From NCBI RefSeq assembly GCF_000143535.2, contig NC_037319.1, positions 1,736,001 to 1,800,000 on the forward strand: 64,000 nucleotides of DNA. The letters are read 5' to 3'. Below, one piece after another: positions 11,354-27,016 of this stretch. Below the pieces are notes generated by a model. It was not told the DNA's origin and ran no database searches. It saw only the letters and a program-made list of their open reading frames with translations. The stretch is from Botrytis cinerea B05.10 (lineage: Eukaryota > Ascomycota > Leotiomycetes > Helotiales > Sclerotiniaceae). A program made the translations under genes and the position numbers. How positions within the stretch are numbered: position 1 is the stretch's first letter; each line of letters begins with the position of its first letter.

Positions 11354-13196
11354 ATGTCGACGTTCAAGCCATATACTTATTTTCAATGTCCTTGCTCTGA
11401 TACGTCCATTCCTGCAAATTCTTCAACACCCCCAGATTCTCCAACCCACGAAGAAGAACGAACGTTTGATCCAAGAGCTCCACGCGCGAACTATAGCTTA
11501 TATCCGCTGGAACATCTTCTATACTGCGAGGATTGTCACCAAATTCGATGCTCGAGATGTGTATTAGACGAGATAGTGACTTGGTATTGTCCGAGCTGTC
11601 TATTCGAGGTGCCGAGTAGTACAGTGAAGAGCGAAGGTAACAGGTTAGTGAATATGGCCTTACGATTTATTGTTTCGGTGTCAACTCCCTGAGAGAAAGG
11701 CCTAGATCCTAATGCGGTCCTACCAATCACTTAGATGCACAAGATCCTGTTTCCAATGCCCGATATGTATATCGCCCCTCTCAGTCAATGAGGCGCCAAT
11801 TCCCGAAATACCCAATGTTTCGTCATCTCCACCAGCACCCTATATTCTTCACTGCGCATACTGTATGTGGAGCTCGACCGAGATTGGCATACGATTCGAG
11901 AAGCCAAACTCTGTATACTCACAGTTATCTAAGATAAAGAATGGTGGTGATCCACTGATAAGTGCAAAAGAACGCCGTCGAGATAGAGATGAAAGGCGGA
12001 CATCTTTGGCTACGGAAACGATACTGGAAGAGGCGGACGAGGTCATAGAAAAACATGTTGACCCGAACGAGAAGCTTGACATAGAAAGTCAATATGCGAA
12101 TCTAAAATCGTTCTACCAGAGCCAATTGGCAGATTCAAATCCAAGCAGTGCGCTAGGCTTTTCCAATGATTATGGATATGGATCCCCCGGAGCATTGACT
12201 CGAATAATGGGCCTTTACACCGGTGGAAGCTTTGGCGACCGGAAAACGAAATCTAAAAACGCCAGCATGCGAGAAGCGTGTGATTCGACCGAAGGACTCC
12301 AGATCTACGATCCCGAAGCCGAGTCGGTGGCTGTCTCACAGCTTCTGAGAGAAAGCTGGGAAGGTACAATTGCAACCGAGCAAAGAACAAATCAGATATC
12401 GCCTTCAACCCGGTTCCTCGACTCTCTTCGCCCAATTCCTTGCCTCCTCCGCACCAAACGATCCAAACGTTGCCGTACCTGCCGTCATATTCTATCCAAA
12501 CCCGAATCTAAAGTCCCAACCACACGCTTCCGTATCCGCCTCGTCGCTCTCTCCTACATACCATCTATCAGTCTCTCCCCTCTTCAACCCGCCCCCAGTC
12601 CGACTCCCGCCCAAATAATCCTCACCCCCCTCAGGCCAACTCAATTTCTCCTAACCTTCAGAAACCCCCTCTTTGAACCCGTTAAAATATCCCTCGCAAC
12701 AAAAGGTCTCACAACCGACCGGCACGCCTCCAAAGTCATCCTCCTTTGTCCCCAATTTGAAGTCGGCGCCAATACAGACATGTGGGACGAAGCTCTCCAG
12801 GATTCCTCGTCCTCCGCCCATGATCGGAAACATTCAACCGCCACCCACGGCAGCATGGCGAGCATGGATCTCAGCAATGAAGCGCATGGGAAACCCTGGG
12901 ACAAAGGTCGCAATTGGACAAGCGTAGTTGTCGAAGTCACACCTGGAAAACTTAAAACGAAATTGCCCGGACTAGAGCAACAGAGGAGATTGGAAGAAGA
13001 AGTGCAAAAGGAAAGAGTGGAAGAAGACGCCGATGTATGTGAGATCGCGGTTTTCGTAAGAGTAGAATGGGAGGCTGATGCGGCTGGTGATGGAGATGGG
13101 GCTGGGAAAATGGGGGGATTGGGGGATAGGGATGGGAGGGAAAAGAGGGAGCTGGCTTATTGGTGTGTGGTGGGCGTGGGAAGGATCGGTAAATGA
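11354..13196 (+). CDS. Dynactin subunit p62 (DCTN4 family)
   Basis: Exons 11354-11643 and 11735-13196 join across a 91-nt intron (GTTAGT...CTTAG, phase 2) to give 583 residues. The N terminus is a cysteine-rich zinc-binding module: FQCPC, YCEDCHQIRCSRC and WYCPSC, then CTRSCFQCPIC immediately after the splice junction and HCAYCMW. The middle is charged and helical (KERRRDRDERR...). The family signature LLRTKRSKRCRTCRHILSKP lies near residue 345, followed by the beta-rich C-terminal half. The C terminus has a glycine/aspartate-rich loop (about 545-570). p62 sits in the pointed-end complex of dynactin, the dynein activator that moves nuclei and vesicles along microtubules; the Neurospora counterpart is the ropy gene ro-2. 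The start chosen is the first ATG of the cysteine-rich exon, and the spliced frame restores the zinc module without gaps. Confidence 0.92.
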
Positions 13197-13942
13197 AAGA
13201 TTGATGATGTGAGTCAGGGGATAGGAAGGCTTTGCGCTTGAGAATGTCAGTCTAGTATTAAGTACATCGACATCGAAGAGACGAACAGAGCAATCTAGGC
13301 ATTGAAATTTCAGCGTGGGGATTATCAAAGATGGGCACAAAGACCGTAACCCATCAAGACCCTAGTCAACGACTAATAAGTCCGAACACGGCGGGAACTG
13401 CTACAGGGAACATGATGTATTCGGAGGAGAGTGCAAGCAGGCGCGTGGATATGAAGTGAGCAACAAGGAGATAGAAGACCATTGATTTTGAGAGATGGAA
13501 ATTTATACCGAATTGCGATTCCATTCTGATTTAGCGAACAAAATAGAATTAGAAGAAATATGATACCACATTACAGATTCAAGCATGGCATCAATTGAAC
13601 TCATAAACTAGACTAAAATTCTTGGACAATTTTTACTTTCTTATTTTCTCCTCTTATTCTCATTCTCTAACAAGCTACTGAGTAATGCGATGAATAATGA
13701 AGACCTGTACGCCAGGACCTGAATGTACACCTAATAGAAAAAAGTACTATAACGAGAAAAACGACAACCTTCCATAACCTAACAAGAGAGAATCCGTAGT
13801 AATTTGTGATGAGGCATGCCAAAGAAGCGTGCATTCAGAGTCATTCGAATTTCTTCGAAGAAATAAACTTCAATTGAGTTTATGCTGAAGGGCAACTTGA
13901 TGCGCGAGTAGTATGGTGGTAAATAGATGAGGAAATAGAGGT
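13197..13942. other. Convergent intergenic region (p62 / fibrillarin)
   Basis: The two flanking genes end here on opposite strands, so this is 3' UTR and terminator space. AT-rich with T-rich and A-rich runs near 13625-13665; no gene seen. Confidence 0.5.
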
Positions 13943-15119
13943 TTACAAGGATCGGACGTAACGTCCAGACACCATACAATGATCTCTCTCGAAAGGTTCT
14001 GTAGTAAATTATGATTAGTTGTGGAAAAACAAGTGGGTTGATATGGGGAAAAGCTTACCTAGAGTCAATTGCTCCAAAGGCTTAATTCTCTCCTCTCTCA
14101 ATTTTTGTACCTCTCTAGCGAAAACAGCTTCTGGCGCAGCGGTGGAGTCGATACAGGATGCCTTGATGGAAACCAAAATACCACCACCAACCTTCAAGAA
14201 CAAATGTGCGTTCAATCCAACAATACGGGCTTGATCAGGTTGTGCAACATCGGCGAAGATAACGTCGACCATAGAGACCAACATTCTGTACTTAAGTGGG
14301 TGACGAGCGTCCTCAATAATTGGGATGACGTTTGTGCGGTGGGTAGCCATGTTGATGAGATCACGACCAGATCTGTGGGAGAATTCGACTGCGAAAACAG
14401 TTCCTGTGGGTCCAACGATATCGGCAACGTGGGAAACTGAAGTTCCAGAAGCGGAACCAAGGTAAAGAACCTTAGCACCGGGCTTGATGAAAATTTCATC
14501 CATACCACCAAGAACACCTGCTGCAATCTTACTTCTGAAAGGATTCCAGACACGGTATTCGGTCTTGGTGGTGCTTGGAGTACCATCTTCGTTGGCTGGG
14601 CCGGCGCCCTCGACACTGATGCGCTTCTCGCCGTATACGGATTCACCTGGGCTAAGGTTCTTGGTGACCAACATATCTTCCTTGCCACGAGCGACGAAGA
14701 TTCCTTCATGACGATGGGGCTCCTGAAAAAATCGTTAGAACTCAATTGAAGTCCAGTTAAACTCCAAATACTTACGACAATGGTCTTAGCACCACCTCTG
14801 GCACCAGCACCTCCACGGCCTCTTGGGGCACCACGTCCTCCACGGGGAGCTCCTCTTCCACCTCCACGACCACCTCCACGTCCTCCACGGTCTCCACCAC
14901 CTTTTTACAAAGTCAGCGGGATTCAATCAAAACATTGGCGCATGCGAATTGATCCATTAAGATTCAAATCGCATTAGAAATATAAAAATACAAACCTCTG
15001 CCACCACCTCTTCCTCCAAAGCCTCCGCGACCACCACGGTCACCACCTCTTCCCCCGCCGAAACCTCCACGTCCACCACGGTCGCCGCCACGAGCACCTC
15101 CTCTTGGTGTGTATGCCAT
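13943..15119 (-). CDS. Fibrillarin, rRNA 2'-O-methyltransferase (Nop1)
   Basis: Four exons, 15119-14996, 14900-14776, 14722-14059 and 13998-13943, give 322 residues. Exons 1 and 2 encode an N-terminal GAR domain ([13 protein letters not shown] repeats, residues 1-80). Exon 3 holds the methyltransferase fold: [33 protein letters not shown], the SAM-binding [38 protein letters not shown] and [13 protein letters not shown], with the catalytic-type Asp and Lys (SIKAS) in place. The short last exon completes [14 protein letters not shown] and ends GRYVRSL. Fibrillarin is the catalytic subunit of box C/D snoRNPs, directs pre-rRNA ribose methylation in the nucleolus, and also modifies a histone H2A glutamine. 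The length is normal for fungal Nop1. The 94-nt second intron interrupts the GAR domain. Confidence 0.97.
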
Positions 15120-16856
15120 TTCTGCTTTAAAGTTTAGAAATTGGAAGTGCAGAAAAAAGTGTAATTGAGGCCGAAAAAATACTTGTCGGACGATTCGAGA
15201 TTCTTGGGCGACGGGTCAATTGGATGCAATAAAAATTCTGGAGGTGAAATTTTGGGATTTTTTTTTAGGCGAAAAGGTCAAAGCTCCTAGAACTTATCAC
15301 GTGTGTGTGCTAGGCTTGATGCACGAGAGCAATTTGGGACTATCGTGTGCATTTTATTGGAGGGGGGAAAACTTTTGTTGTCGATAAGAGAAATGGATAA
15401 AAGTTATCGTCAACGGCTGGCAATGTTATACTGGTGTCAGATTGATTTCAGATGACTTCTGAGGATGCATCTGTCTTTTCCTCTCGTCTGATTGGAATTG
15501 CGTTCAAGTTGGAACATAATGTTGTTCACAAAGAGACTCACCGGGAGCTTTTCGCACCTACCAGAGACTGATTTTTTGATAATTCTTCTGCAGCGCTATC
15601 GCCAGCATTCATCTTTTCCCCTCTCATCAATGAATGCTGCCAGGGAGCTTGGTTTTTTCAAAGCAACATTCGCTATCATATATTTGAAAGGCAGCGAGAC
15701 TACAGCGAGTTGAAGAATTAGAAATACAAGGCCAGGTTAGATTCTCTGTACAAGGCGGGTTATTTTGGACTGACAAGACTCTCGAGAGTCTACGAATATT
15801 TCTTCGTGTATGTCTCCCTCAATTGCTCGTCAGACAAGGTCGCGACGCGATCATTTCTCTTCACAGTCTAAGAGACACGATCCGTGGTATTTCTAAGTTC
15901 GAGATCACTGAACAACACTATATCAGGCAGATTTCAACGGCCACCATTTACGAGTACAGGAGGATATCGCCTGGTGTATAGTTCTCTCCATATATTGTGG
16001 CGTATAAAACCATGATCGAGCAAGTGTTCTCTATCTTTGGCATTCCACTGACAGGTGCAAAATGTTGCGATGGTGAGATGTGCATGTACGTTCCTAAACG
16101 ACGTGCTGACCACGCATTTCATCTTCGTCCCGTCTATTTGGAATCCATCTCACAATTTCAAACTTAAATACCTTATCATATTGCATTATGCATAGCACTT
16201 TTTATGCTTATAAGATTGTATCCCACATTTATACTGCGATCAAACAAGCGTCGTTTTGTCTGATCTCGTAACGAGCAGGGGGTCTAAGCATCCCTTGTTA
16301 CATTGGCTACATCAAGAATTCGATACTCTCCGGATTTTCGTAGATTGATCCAATCATGTGCCGGAAATTTCTTTTGATGAACGCTTCTATCATCTCATAT
16401 CTTTGACATGGTGTCAGTACGTGGTTTTAGCTGTCAACTGCTCTTGGCTCTGTCCTCACTTACTGGGAGCCTTCCGGATGTATTCACATCCGCCCAATGA
16501 GTTCCCGCAAAGCTTGGCCAAGGCATATTTGATCACATCAAGATTATCAGAGGAGTTTGGTGTTCCAAAGGGTGCAATGGATCTCAATGCATCCGATTTA
16601 GTCTGGCAATGCGCCGGGGATAGGTTGTTCCGCTGTGAATGTGAGTTATCACCGGGGAGAAAATTGTAGTATAATAGTCGTTGACTCCCCCAACATGACA
16701 ACAAATCTTGTACACATCGCAGACTTTGTTACTCATTCAGCGATACTCATTCCCTTCCCACATACCTTATCATTCTTTCGTTGAGCGCCCCAGCGGCTGC
16801 CTTGCCTCTTTAGTAATATCAATTTTTAATCACCATATTTACCAACAACATAAATC
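15120..16856. other. Intergenic region with fibrillarin promoter
   Basis: The first few hundred bases upstream of the fibrillarin start should be its promoter. Farther right, the plus strand has a 100-codon open frame at about 16358-16669 (FPQSLAKAYLITSRLSEEFG... to CECELSPGRKL) that matches no family I know and may be chance or a decayed gene. Nothing else is supported. Confidence 0.45.
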
Positions 16857-17906
16857 ATGCATTTCACTCTGGCGTCATCGTTGAGCGTAAGCCTTGCTAC
16901 TTTAATCATCGCAAGTGAGTACCAATCTACACTATATACAGGCTCTCCAGTGGTCCGGACTAGATGACTATACTTGGATTTTCAATGTTTGAAAACAGCC
17001 TTGGAAGTCAATCTCTGCAAGAAAATGAATGTCTAGAAGCAACGTAGACATTCGTAGCGGTTTAAGCATTTAAGAGGAGAGGAGTGTTTGGATTGAATTC
17101 AGGAACATAACATTGTCCAATTGTTTGGTCAATACTGGAGACTCTTGAAAACGCTAATCGTATGGTTCTCGTTAATAACATAACTCAGGCCCATATCCTC
17201 ACCCAGTCCCGGAGACTGGTAAGAATATTGCAAGAGGCTTGGTCTATGCTCCTAGGAACTCGAGACAGCAGTCGAAGGCGAATTCAAACAATGTGATCAT
17301 TATCACAAAGACAGAAGAAGAGCAATTAACGGAAATCTCACGAAATCGCGAGATTCAACTTACCAAGCTTGTTCAAGAGCGACTTATCATCATTGATCGA
17401 ACACAAATCGCTAGGGACAACATTAGGAGAAATCACTTTAAGAATTTGAACTCGCAGCAGGTATTTTCTTCTTTTCAAGTAGAAACCAAAAGGACAGAAA
17501 TTAATATAACTTCCAGAACACTATCATCGTTGTTGTCACACAAATTGTCGATGCTCGGGATAGATCAAACAAAAACATCCGCTATATGACACATCAAATC
17601 CAAGCAAATAATCAAGCCCAGGATACACGATTTGTTATGGTTCAGCAAGATCAACGAATGACCATCAATGGTGCATCTTCGACAGAAACAGCATCTTTGC
17701 CCCGAGGCACTGGAACGTCGACTTCCCCTTCATTTGGAACTTATGATCCAAATGCAGCCCCACTGGTATCAAATGTCACCCAGATTCTACCGGCGAACGC
17801 CCAAGCACCAAACTTTGCCGGTGTGAAACAATTCCAGGACCCAGCGATGATCATCGAAGAGGGTCAGAAGGCATTTGTGAATTTTGTGGGCGTGGTGGGA
17901 AATTGA
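16857..17906 (+). CDS. Small secreted protein of unknown function
   Basis: I do not recognise this family. Exons 16857-16914, 17189-17460 and 17517-17906 give 239 residues with all frames closing: intron 1 is GTGAGT...CTCAG in phase 1, and intron 2 is GTATTT...TCCAG in phase 0. The first exon encodes almost exactly a signal peptide (MHFTLASSLSVSLATLIIAS), followed by a proline-rich start PYPHPVPETGKN. The body is polar and Gln/Asn/Ile-rich with charged helical stretches (TKTEEEQLTEISRNREIQLT) and repeats the pattern NNVIIITK / NTIIVVVTQ. The C-terminal third is low-complexity (SSTETASLPRGTGTSTSPS) and ends GQKAFVNFVGVVGN. It has no obvious cysteines, so it is unlike classic cysteine-rich effectors. 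Another secreted-protein gene follows 0.75 kb downstream on the same strand. The 274-nt first intron is long for this region and could hide a small exon. Confidence 0.72.
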
Positions 17907-18662
17907 TTCAATTATTCATGTCTTGAATGCCAATATTGCATTTTGAGATACATGGCAACCGATGGACGATAGAAAGCTGTTACCCACATATCTCTTGGTA
18001 GATCCAAAACTATATGACGCATCATTCTTCTGTGAGGAATCTAGTTGTCAGCTATAATACCAGATTATAGATCAACCAAAACAAGGACTTGAGATGATTT
18101 TAGTGCCTGTTCCTGAAAACGATTACATCCTAAAGATGCCTAATTAGTGACTACCGGCAGGATCGGTACGTTTTGAGTTTGCAGCGGCCTAGGCCATCGG
18201 TTGATTTCGAGTATTATTGCGGTTGCGCCTCTTGGCATGTGGGGACTTTGTTTACTTAGACATCAACATCAAGAATATCAACAAGATTTGGATAAAACTA
18301 ACGGTACCTACTTTGATATCTCTCTCCAATAAACTTCAACTTTACGCAATCCTTATTCAGTGAGGTAGACTAGTTCTTTCTATCCCGTTCTTGGAAAGGT
18401 AGATCATTACTCCTTGACCCAGTGGAATCTAGATGCGTGCAAAAACACGTACTGGCTGCTGCCACTGCCCTTGGAAGATGTATCCGTATGATATCTTGAT
18501 GCTCGATCATGGTTAAATCCATATCGTCATGCCCAGCTAAGCGGCTTGGCTGTTTCTACAGGTATTTATATCCATGACTTATTCTCCTGTAAGTGCTTTC
18601 CTTGAACACTTTTCTATCACATCTCAATTGCCCATCTAGAACTCATCCTCTTAACAAATAAG
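17907..18662. other. Intergenic region between two secreted-protein genes
   Basis: About 0.75 kb with no gene seen. The last 100 bases hold pyrimidine-rich leader-like sequence (TTTCTATCACATCTCAATTGCCC) directly before the next ATG. Confidence 0.45.
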
Positions 18663-19581
18663 ATGTATCTTTCATACATTTCTGTTCTGCTGTTAGCACC
18701 TCTTTCACTAGCGAGTCCTACCCCAAGCTCGAATGCCATCTCAATCAACCAGCGTGATGTCTCTACCCCCCTTGCATCAAGAACTCAATTGGTCAGTCAA
18801 AAGATCAACAACGTTGTTGACGAGGGTCACAAAGTCACAGAAATGTGTCAAAAGTACAAGGGTGGAGTTTTCGAATCCATCCACCTCTACAGGCAATTCA
18901 AAACTTGCTATAGTTCAGTTCAGTCGGCCGAAAAAGCTGCGAGTCAATCAGAGTCTATGAGCGAGGGTGAAAGTGCAAATGTTGAAGCTGCTTTGCAACG
19001 CCTTACACCCGAATTCTTAGAAATCTCAGAAGCTCTTCAAAAACGTGTAAGTTTCTTTTGGACCCTTCCGCGATTTACTCTCTCTCTCTCTCTCTCTCTC
19101 CACTACGACAGCTCTGTTGGACAGTGGACTATGATGGTTATTAAAATGCAGTATTGACAAATTTATATAGAAAGATATGATTAGAAATACCCGCTATGCA
19201 TCTTACTTTACGTCAGAACTTCAGAAACTACAAAAGAATGTAGATGGCTTATACAATACTTGCCAGAAAAAGGTCACAACCTCCCATCAACCGAAGATCA
19301 ATGCACTCGGGAGTGAAGTAGATGCGCAGTTCGAGATTGTGAGGAAGGAACTTGCTGGAAAATCTAAAGCTCGAAGATCTCTTGAGTCTAGATTGAATAA
19401 TGAGGAATATGAAGGTTTTGTCAAGCGTTTCGATTTGCCGGATTTCTCAGAGTTCTCAGATCTCTCGGAAGGTTTCTCGGAAGGCCTCGAAGGCCTGTCA
19501 GGTTCTTCAAAAGGCATCCCAGGCCTTTCGGCTCTTGAAGGTCTCACAGAAGGTCTCCCAATTGGCGGAAAGAAGAATTAA
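18663..19581 (+). CDS. Secreted helical protein of unknown function
   Basis: I do not recognise this family. Exons 18663-19046 and 19171-19581 (phase 0, GTAAGT...TATAG) give 264 residues. Residues 1-18 are a good signal peptide (MYLSYISVLLLAPLSLAS). The mature chain is polar and helical, with four cysteines (MCQKYKGG, KTCYSS, NTCQKK) spread over about 150 residues and heptad-like stretches such as FTSELQKLQKNVDGLY. A possible KEX2-type basic site lies in KARRS. The last 50 residues form a degenerate repeat of short (F/L)SEGL-type units (DLSEGFSEGLEGLSG) ending in IGGKKN. The intron contains a CT dinucleotide repeat. The acceptor at 19170 was chosen because it is the only nearby AG that keeps the frame open. 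Confidence 0.72.
19078..19101 (+). repeat. CT dinucleotide microsatellite in an intron
   Basis: About twelve uninterrupted CT units lie inside the intron of the secreted-protein gene; the sequence is not coding in the spliced model. Confidence 0.9.
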
Positions 19582-23151
<3,570 letters not shown>

Positions 23152-23642
23152 TGATGAGTAATTCTACCAAAAAGAAATGGGGGATATTTGGAGCGTTGGT
23201 GGCGCAGTTTTGCGATGAGATTTGATTCAAGAATTTCGTTGACTTGATTGCGATGTTGACTAGGTATACAATAATAGCTATTAGATCATCTAAACAATGG
23301 TTCAGTTGTGATTTCTAATTGAAGTGACTGTTTGCTATTAACATCATTGTATCATTCATCTTCCAGTAAGGTAACTTGAGCATAATTTACTCATCCTTAC
23401 ACCTGGCCGTGAACCCCGCGATTTGCGGTTGATGTATCCCTGTATTCTGGTGTCCTTGTGTATTAGGCATGTATACCTTTGAATCGGCACCGCCAGCCTT
23501 GCCTCAAAATAGACTAGCTTGGTTAACCGAAAGTTTTCCACACATACCAATTTGAAGAATTTCTACAGATTGTGAATTTTGATCTCAACAGAATCAATCG
23601 TCGACACCATTCCCACCAAACCGATTCCATTTCACAGTCACC
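23152..23642. other. Intergenic region between SEC23 and ribosomal protein L12
   Basis: Holds the SEC23 3' UTR and the promoter of the ribosomal gene. The last 60 bases before the ATG are a leader with CACCATTCCCACCAAACCG; no gene seen. Confidence 0.5.
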
Positions 23643-24436
<794 letters not shown>

Positions 24437-25860
24437 ATCAAAAATTACTTCATTAATCGCAATGTTTCACGGGCTACATACTTCACAATAGGCTGGGGGA
24501 GCAATGTCAATGATTCAACAAACCAATCTGCTATCTCATACATGGTGATTCCTCGATTTACAGTTAACTTACGCGTGAATTGATGTGAATGTCCCAATAT
24601 ATGAGAATGCCCAAGAGGATGCCAAGAAAGTAGTCGAGAACATATACCCTCGATAGGGAGGCGTCGATACTGGCACTAGCCGGCAGTATTACGCCCCAGC
24701 AAATCATCTTCACACCCCCCTAACGACGATACCGGCAATATTTGTCAAGGCCTCGAGTCGATAATTTCCACCCTCGTATTGGGTGGTTCGATTCGTGGTT
24801 TCAGCAAGCTTTCGAGACCAAGAGAGCAATTGTCCGGCTAGTCACCACAGGATATCCTTCTTCCGAAATGGTTGTAACGGTTTTATGAATTTTTGAATCA
24901 CATATGGATTGATTTGTCCGGCTATTCAAAATTCGCCTCATGTTTGTGACTGCATACTCACTCATCTTGACAGATAGTAGTTATACGCTTCGGCGTAGTG
25001 ATGCCAATTGGGCTACAGTATCACCTCATTGGTTTGCGCAGCGATGATCACAACAGGGGTAGTGCATAAAATGGTCGATGATGGGTAGAGGGAGGTGGGA
25101 TGGCAGTCTACGGCGCCGAGGTACCATTATTTTGATTATGACCGAGTAGATGCAGTTTCTGCAGTTTCATGTTATTGAAATTGTGGTATCAACAGTAGAT
25201 GCAACCATTGTGAGAGAGTTTTCGAAGTCATAGAGTAAATCAATTCTACCGTGTGGAATCTGGGATATAAAAGCTTTCGTGTCAAGGGGTTTGCTTCTCT
25301 ATCACATTTCTTGAATTGGGGTCTACGCAGCCACCTAGATAATTCGCCCTGGGATGAAGATTCGCTCGTATGTTACGCTGACTCCTGCTGACGCACGAAG
25401 AAAGACATGAAGGGTTTTCTTGGAGTGAACTTGTGGTACCCATAAGCATAAGTAGCTGAGAGGCGCTTCAGCCATCATGGCCTTGCTCTCGCGAGCATGA
25501 TTGGATCAGCCCCTTGCAATCAAACCTTGTTCTTTATCTGTGCTTTGCCTTCTTTTCCCATTTCCTGCAGGATTGGATCCGAGTTAATAAAGACAATACG
25601 ATTTGGATGCTTGTCTGGGTTTTTTGTTGATTTATGATCCGTGTAATAGATAGATACATCCCACACCTCGAGCACACCTGTCCATGGCCTACATTTTGTT
25701 GACAGGAAGAAGCATTCAAGACTTCACATGGTAGACATCTGTGCAGTCAGAGAGTGCTGGGTAGATGGACGATTCGATCCACACATGTAGCGACCCATAT
25801 AGGACAAGCTGCAAGTTGTATCCCTCTCGCTGGTATCGGCATCGTAATTAAATCATTCTG
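24437..25860. other. Long intergenic region upstream of the OGT leader
   Basis: No gene supported over about 1.4 kb. A perfect 5-bp hairpin TACGC-TTCG-GCGTA lies at 24984-24997. Otherwise the sequence shows no conserved protein signal in any frame. Confidence 0.45.
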
Positions 25861-27016
25861 TGTCTATTGCCACTATACTATCCTCTCTCTATCCTCTCTC
25901 TCCCCCCACACCTTCACCATTTTACTCATCCAAGCCCCAAACCCAACCCAACACATACAATCAATCTCTACACGGCCATCTACGACCTTGTATCATCACC
26001 CGAACCGAAACTTACTTCTTCCAACTTTAATCTTCACTCCCGTTTCAGTCTGCAGTCTCCATCCAGTCGTCCCTCTGCACTCTTCAAATCACAACGCTCC
26101 CTTTCTCCCCCTCGCTCCCAAAAGAAACAAGATGATTTCATTGTCATAGATCTTTCCCTCAAAGGAACATTCTTTTCCACTAGCACACTAGGTCGACGGA
26201 CTACCCAGTCACCCAACTACGACGACACTACCACACTAGCACTTATCAGCCATTCTTTATTAATCCTCATCCCGCTCTTGTTATACTATCTATCTGCACC
26301 ATCGGCACCATCTGCACCATCTACACCATCTACACCATCTATACCGTTACCGTTACCGTTACCTCGCCTCTGCCTCTGCCTCTACCTCTGCCTCTACCTC
26401 TGCCTCTGCCTCTACCTCTGCCTCTACCTCTATCCCTTTTGCTGCCCTGCCATTTGCCTATCGCTTCACGGCCGACCGACCTCTATTGGTCTATTTCCCC
26501 ACTGTTCATCTTCCTACAGTCCCTTGTATCTGTCTGCGCTTCTTTTTTTACACAAAGGTTTTTAGGTACGATAAGCCTTGCAACGCATCCGCATCATTTT
26601 ACGCACCGCACCCACCGCACCACTTTCACCCACTACGCAACCAAGGAATGCTCCACTTCGACCGTTTTGTAGGACCCTAAGACTCTTAGAGCTTCCCATC
26701 AATAAATTTTACTATTCCCATCCCTAATCCTGTTCCTGTTCCTGTTCTTGTTACCCTACTTCGATGCTTCGAGGAAAGGCTTGAAGAAAAAAAAAGAACA
26801 CCGGTATTGCCGCGACGTCAAGACGACCTACGCCCTCGGGCTACTGCATATGACAAGCAGAAATGAGCAGAAGAGAAATAATTCCCCTCCTTCGTGCAGG
26901 CATTGGCACACCTTGGTTTTCATGAATCAACGACCTACTGCATTTTATGACCCAGTTTTTTGGAATATATACCCATTTGCTATTTTCCCCAATACTAAAA
27001 CTACAAGTAATGAAAT
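25861..27016 (+). promoter_or_regulatory. Long pyrimidine-rich leader of the O-GlcNAc transferase gene with uORFs
   Basis: The plus strand turns strongly C/T-rich from about 25880 to 26560, typical of fungal core promoters and 5' UTRs, and contains tandem repeats at 26295-26433. Downstream are short upstream ORFs. One, starting at the ATG at 26850, stays open to a TGA at 27018-27020 that overlaps the OGT start ATG (27017-27019) as ATGA. An in-frame TGA at 27011-27013 confirms that OGT itself begins at 27017. The extent of the transcript is inferred. Confidence 0.5.
26295..26433 (+). repeat. Compound tandem repeats (9-mer, then two 6-mers)
   Basis: Three short arrays follow one another: (G/T)(C/A)CACCATCT-type 9-mers at 26295-26345, TACCGT 6-mers at 26342-26363, and CCTCTG/CCTCTA 6-mers at 26364-26433. 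They lie in the presumed leader of the OGT gene and would be length-variable. Confidence 0.85.

Noticed and set aside
16358..16669. 103-codon plus-strand frame as a gene
   Set aside because: No motif, signal peptide or splice context; the length is possible by chance in a gap this size, so it is only mentioned in the gap entry.
25867..26565. 232-codon plus-strand frame with Leu/Cys/Tyr-rich repeats
   Set aside because: It is a translation of pyrimidine-rich tandem repeats in the presumed OGT leader, with no ATG context or conserved sequence.
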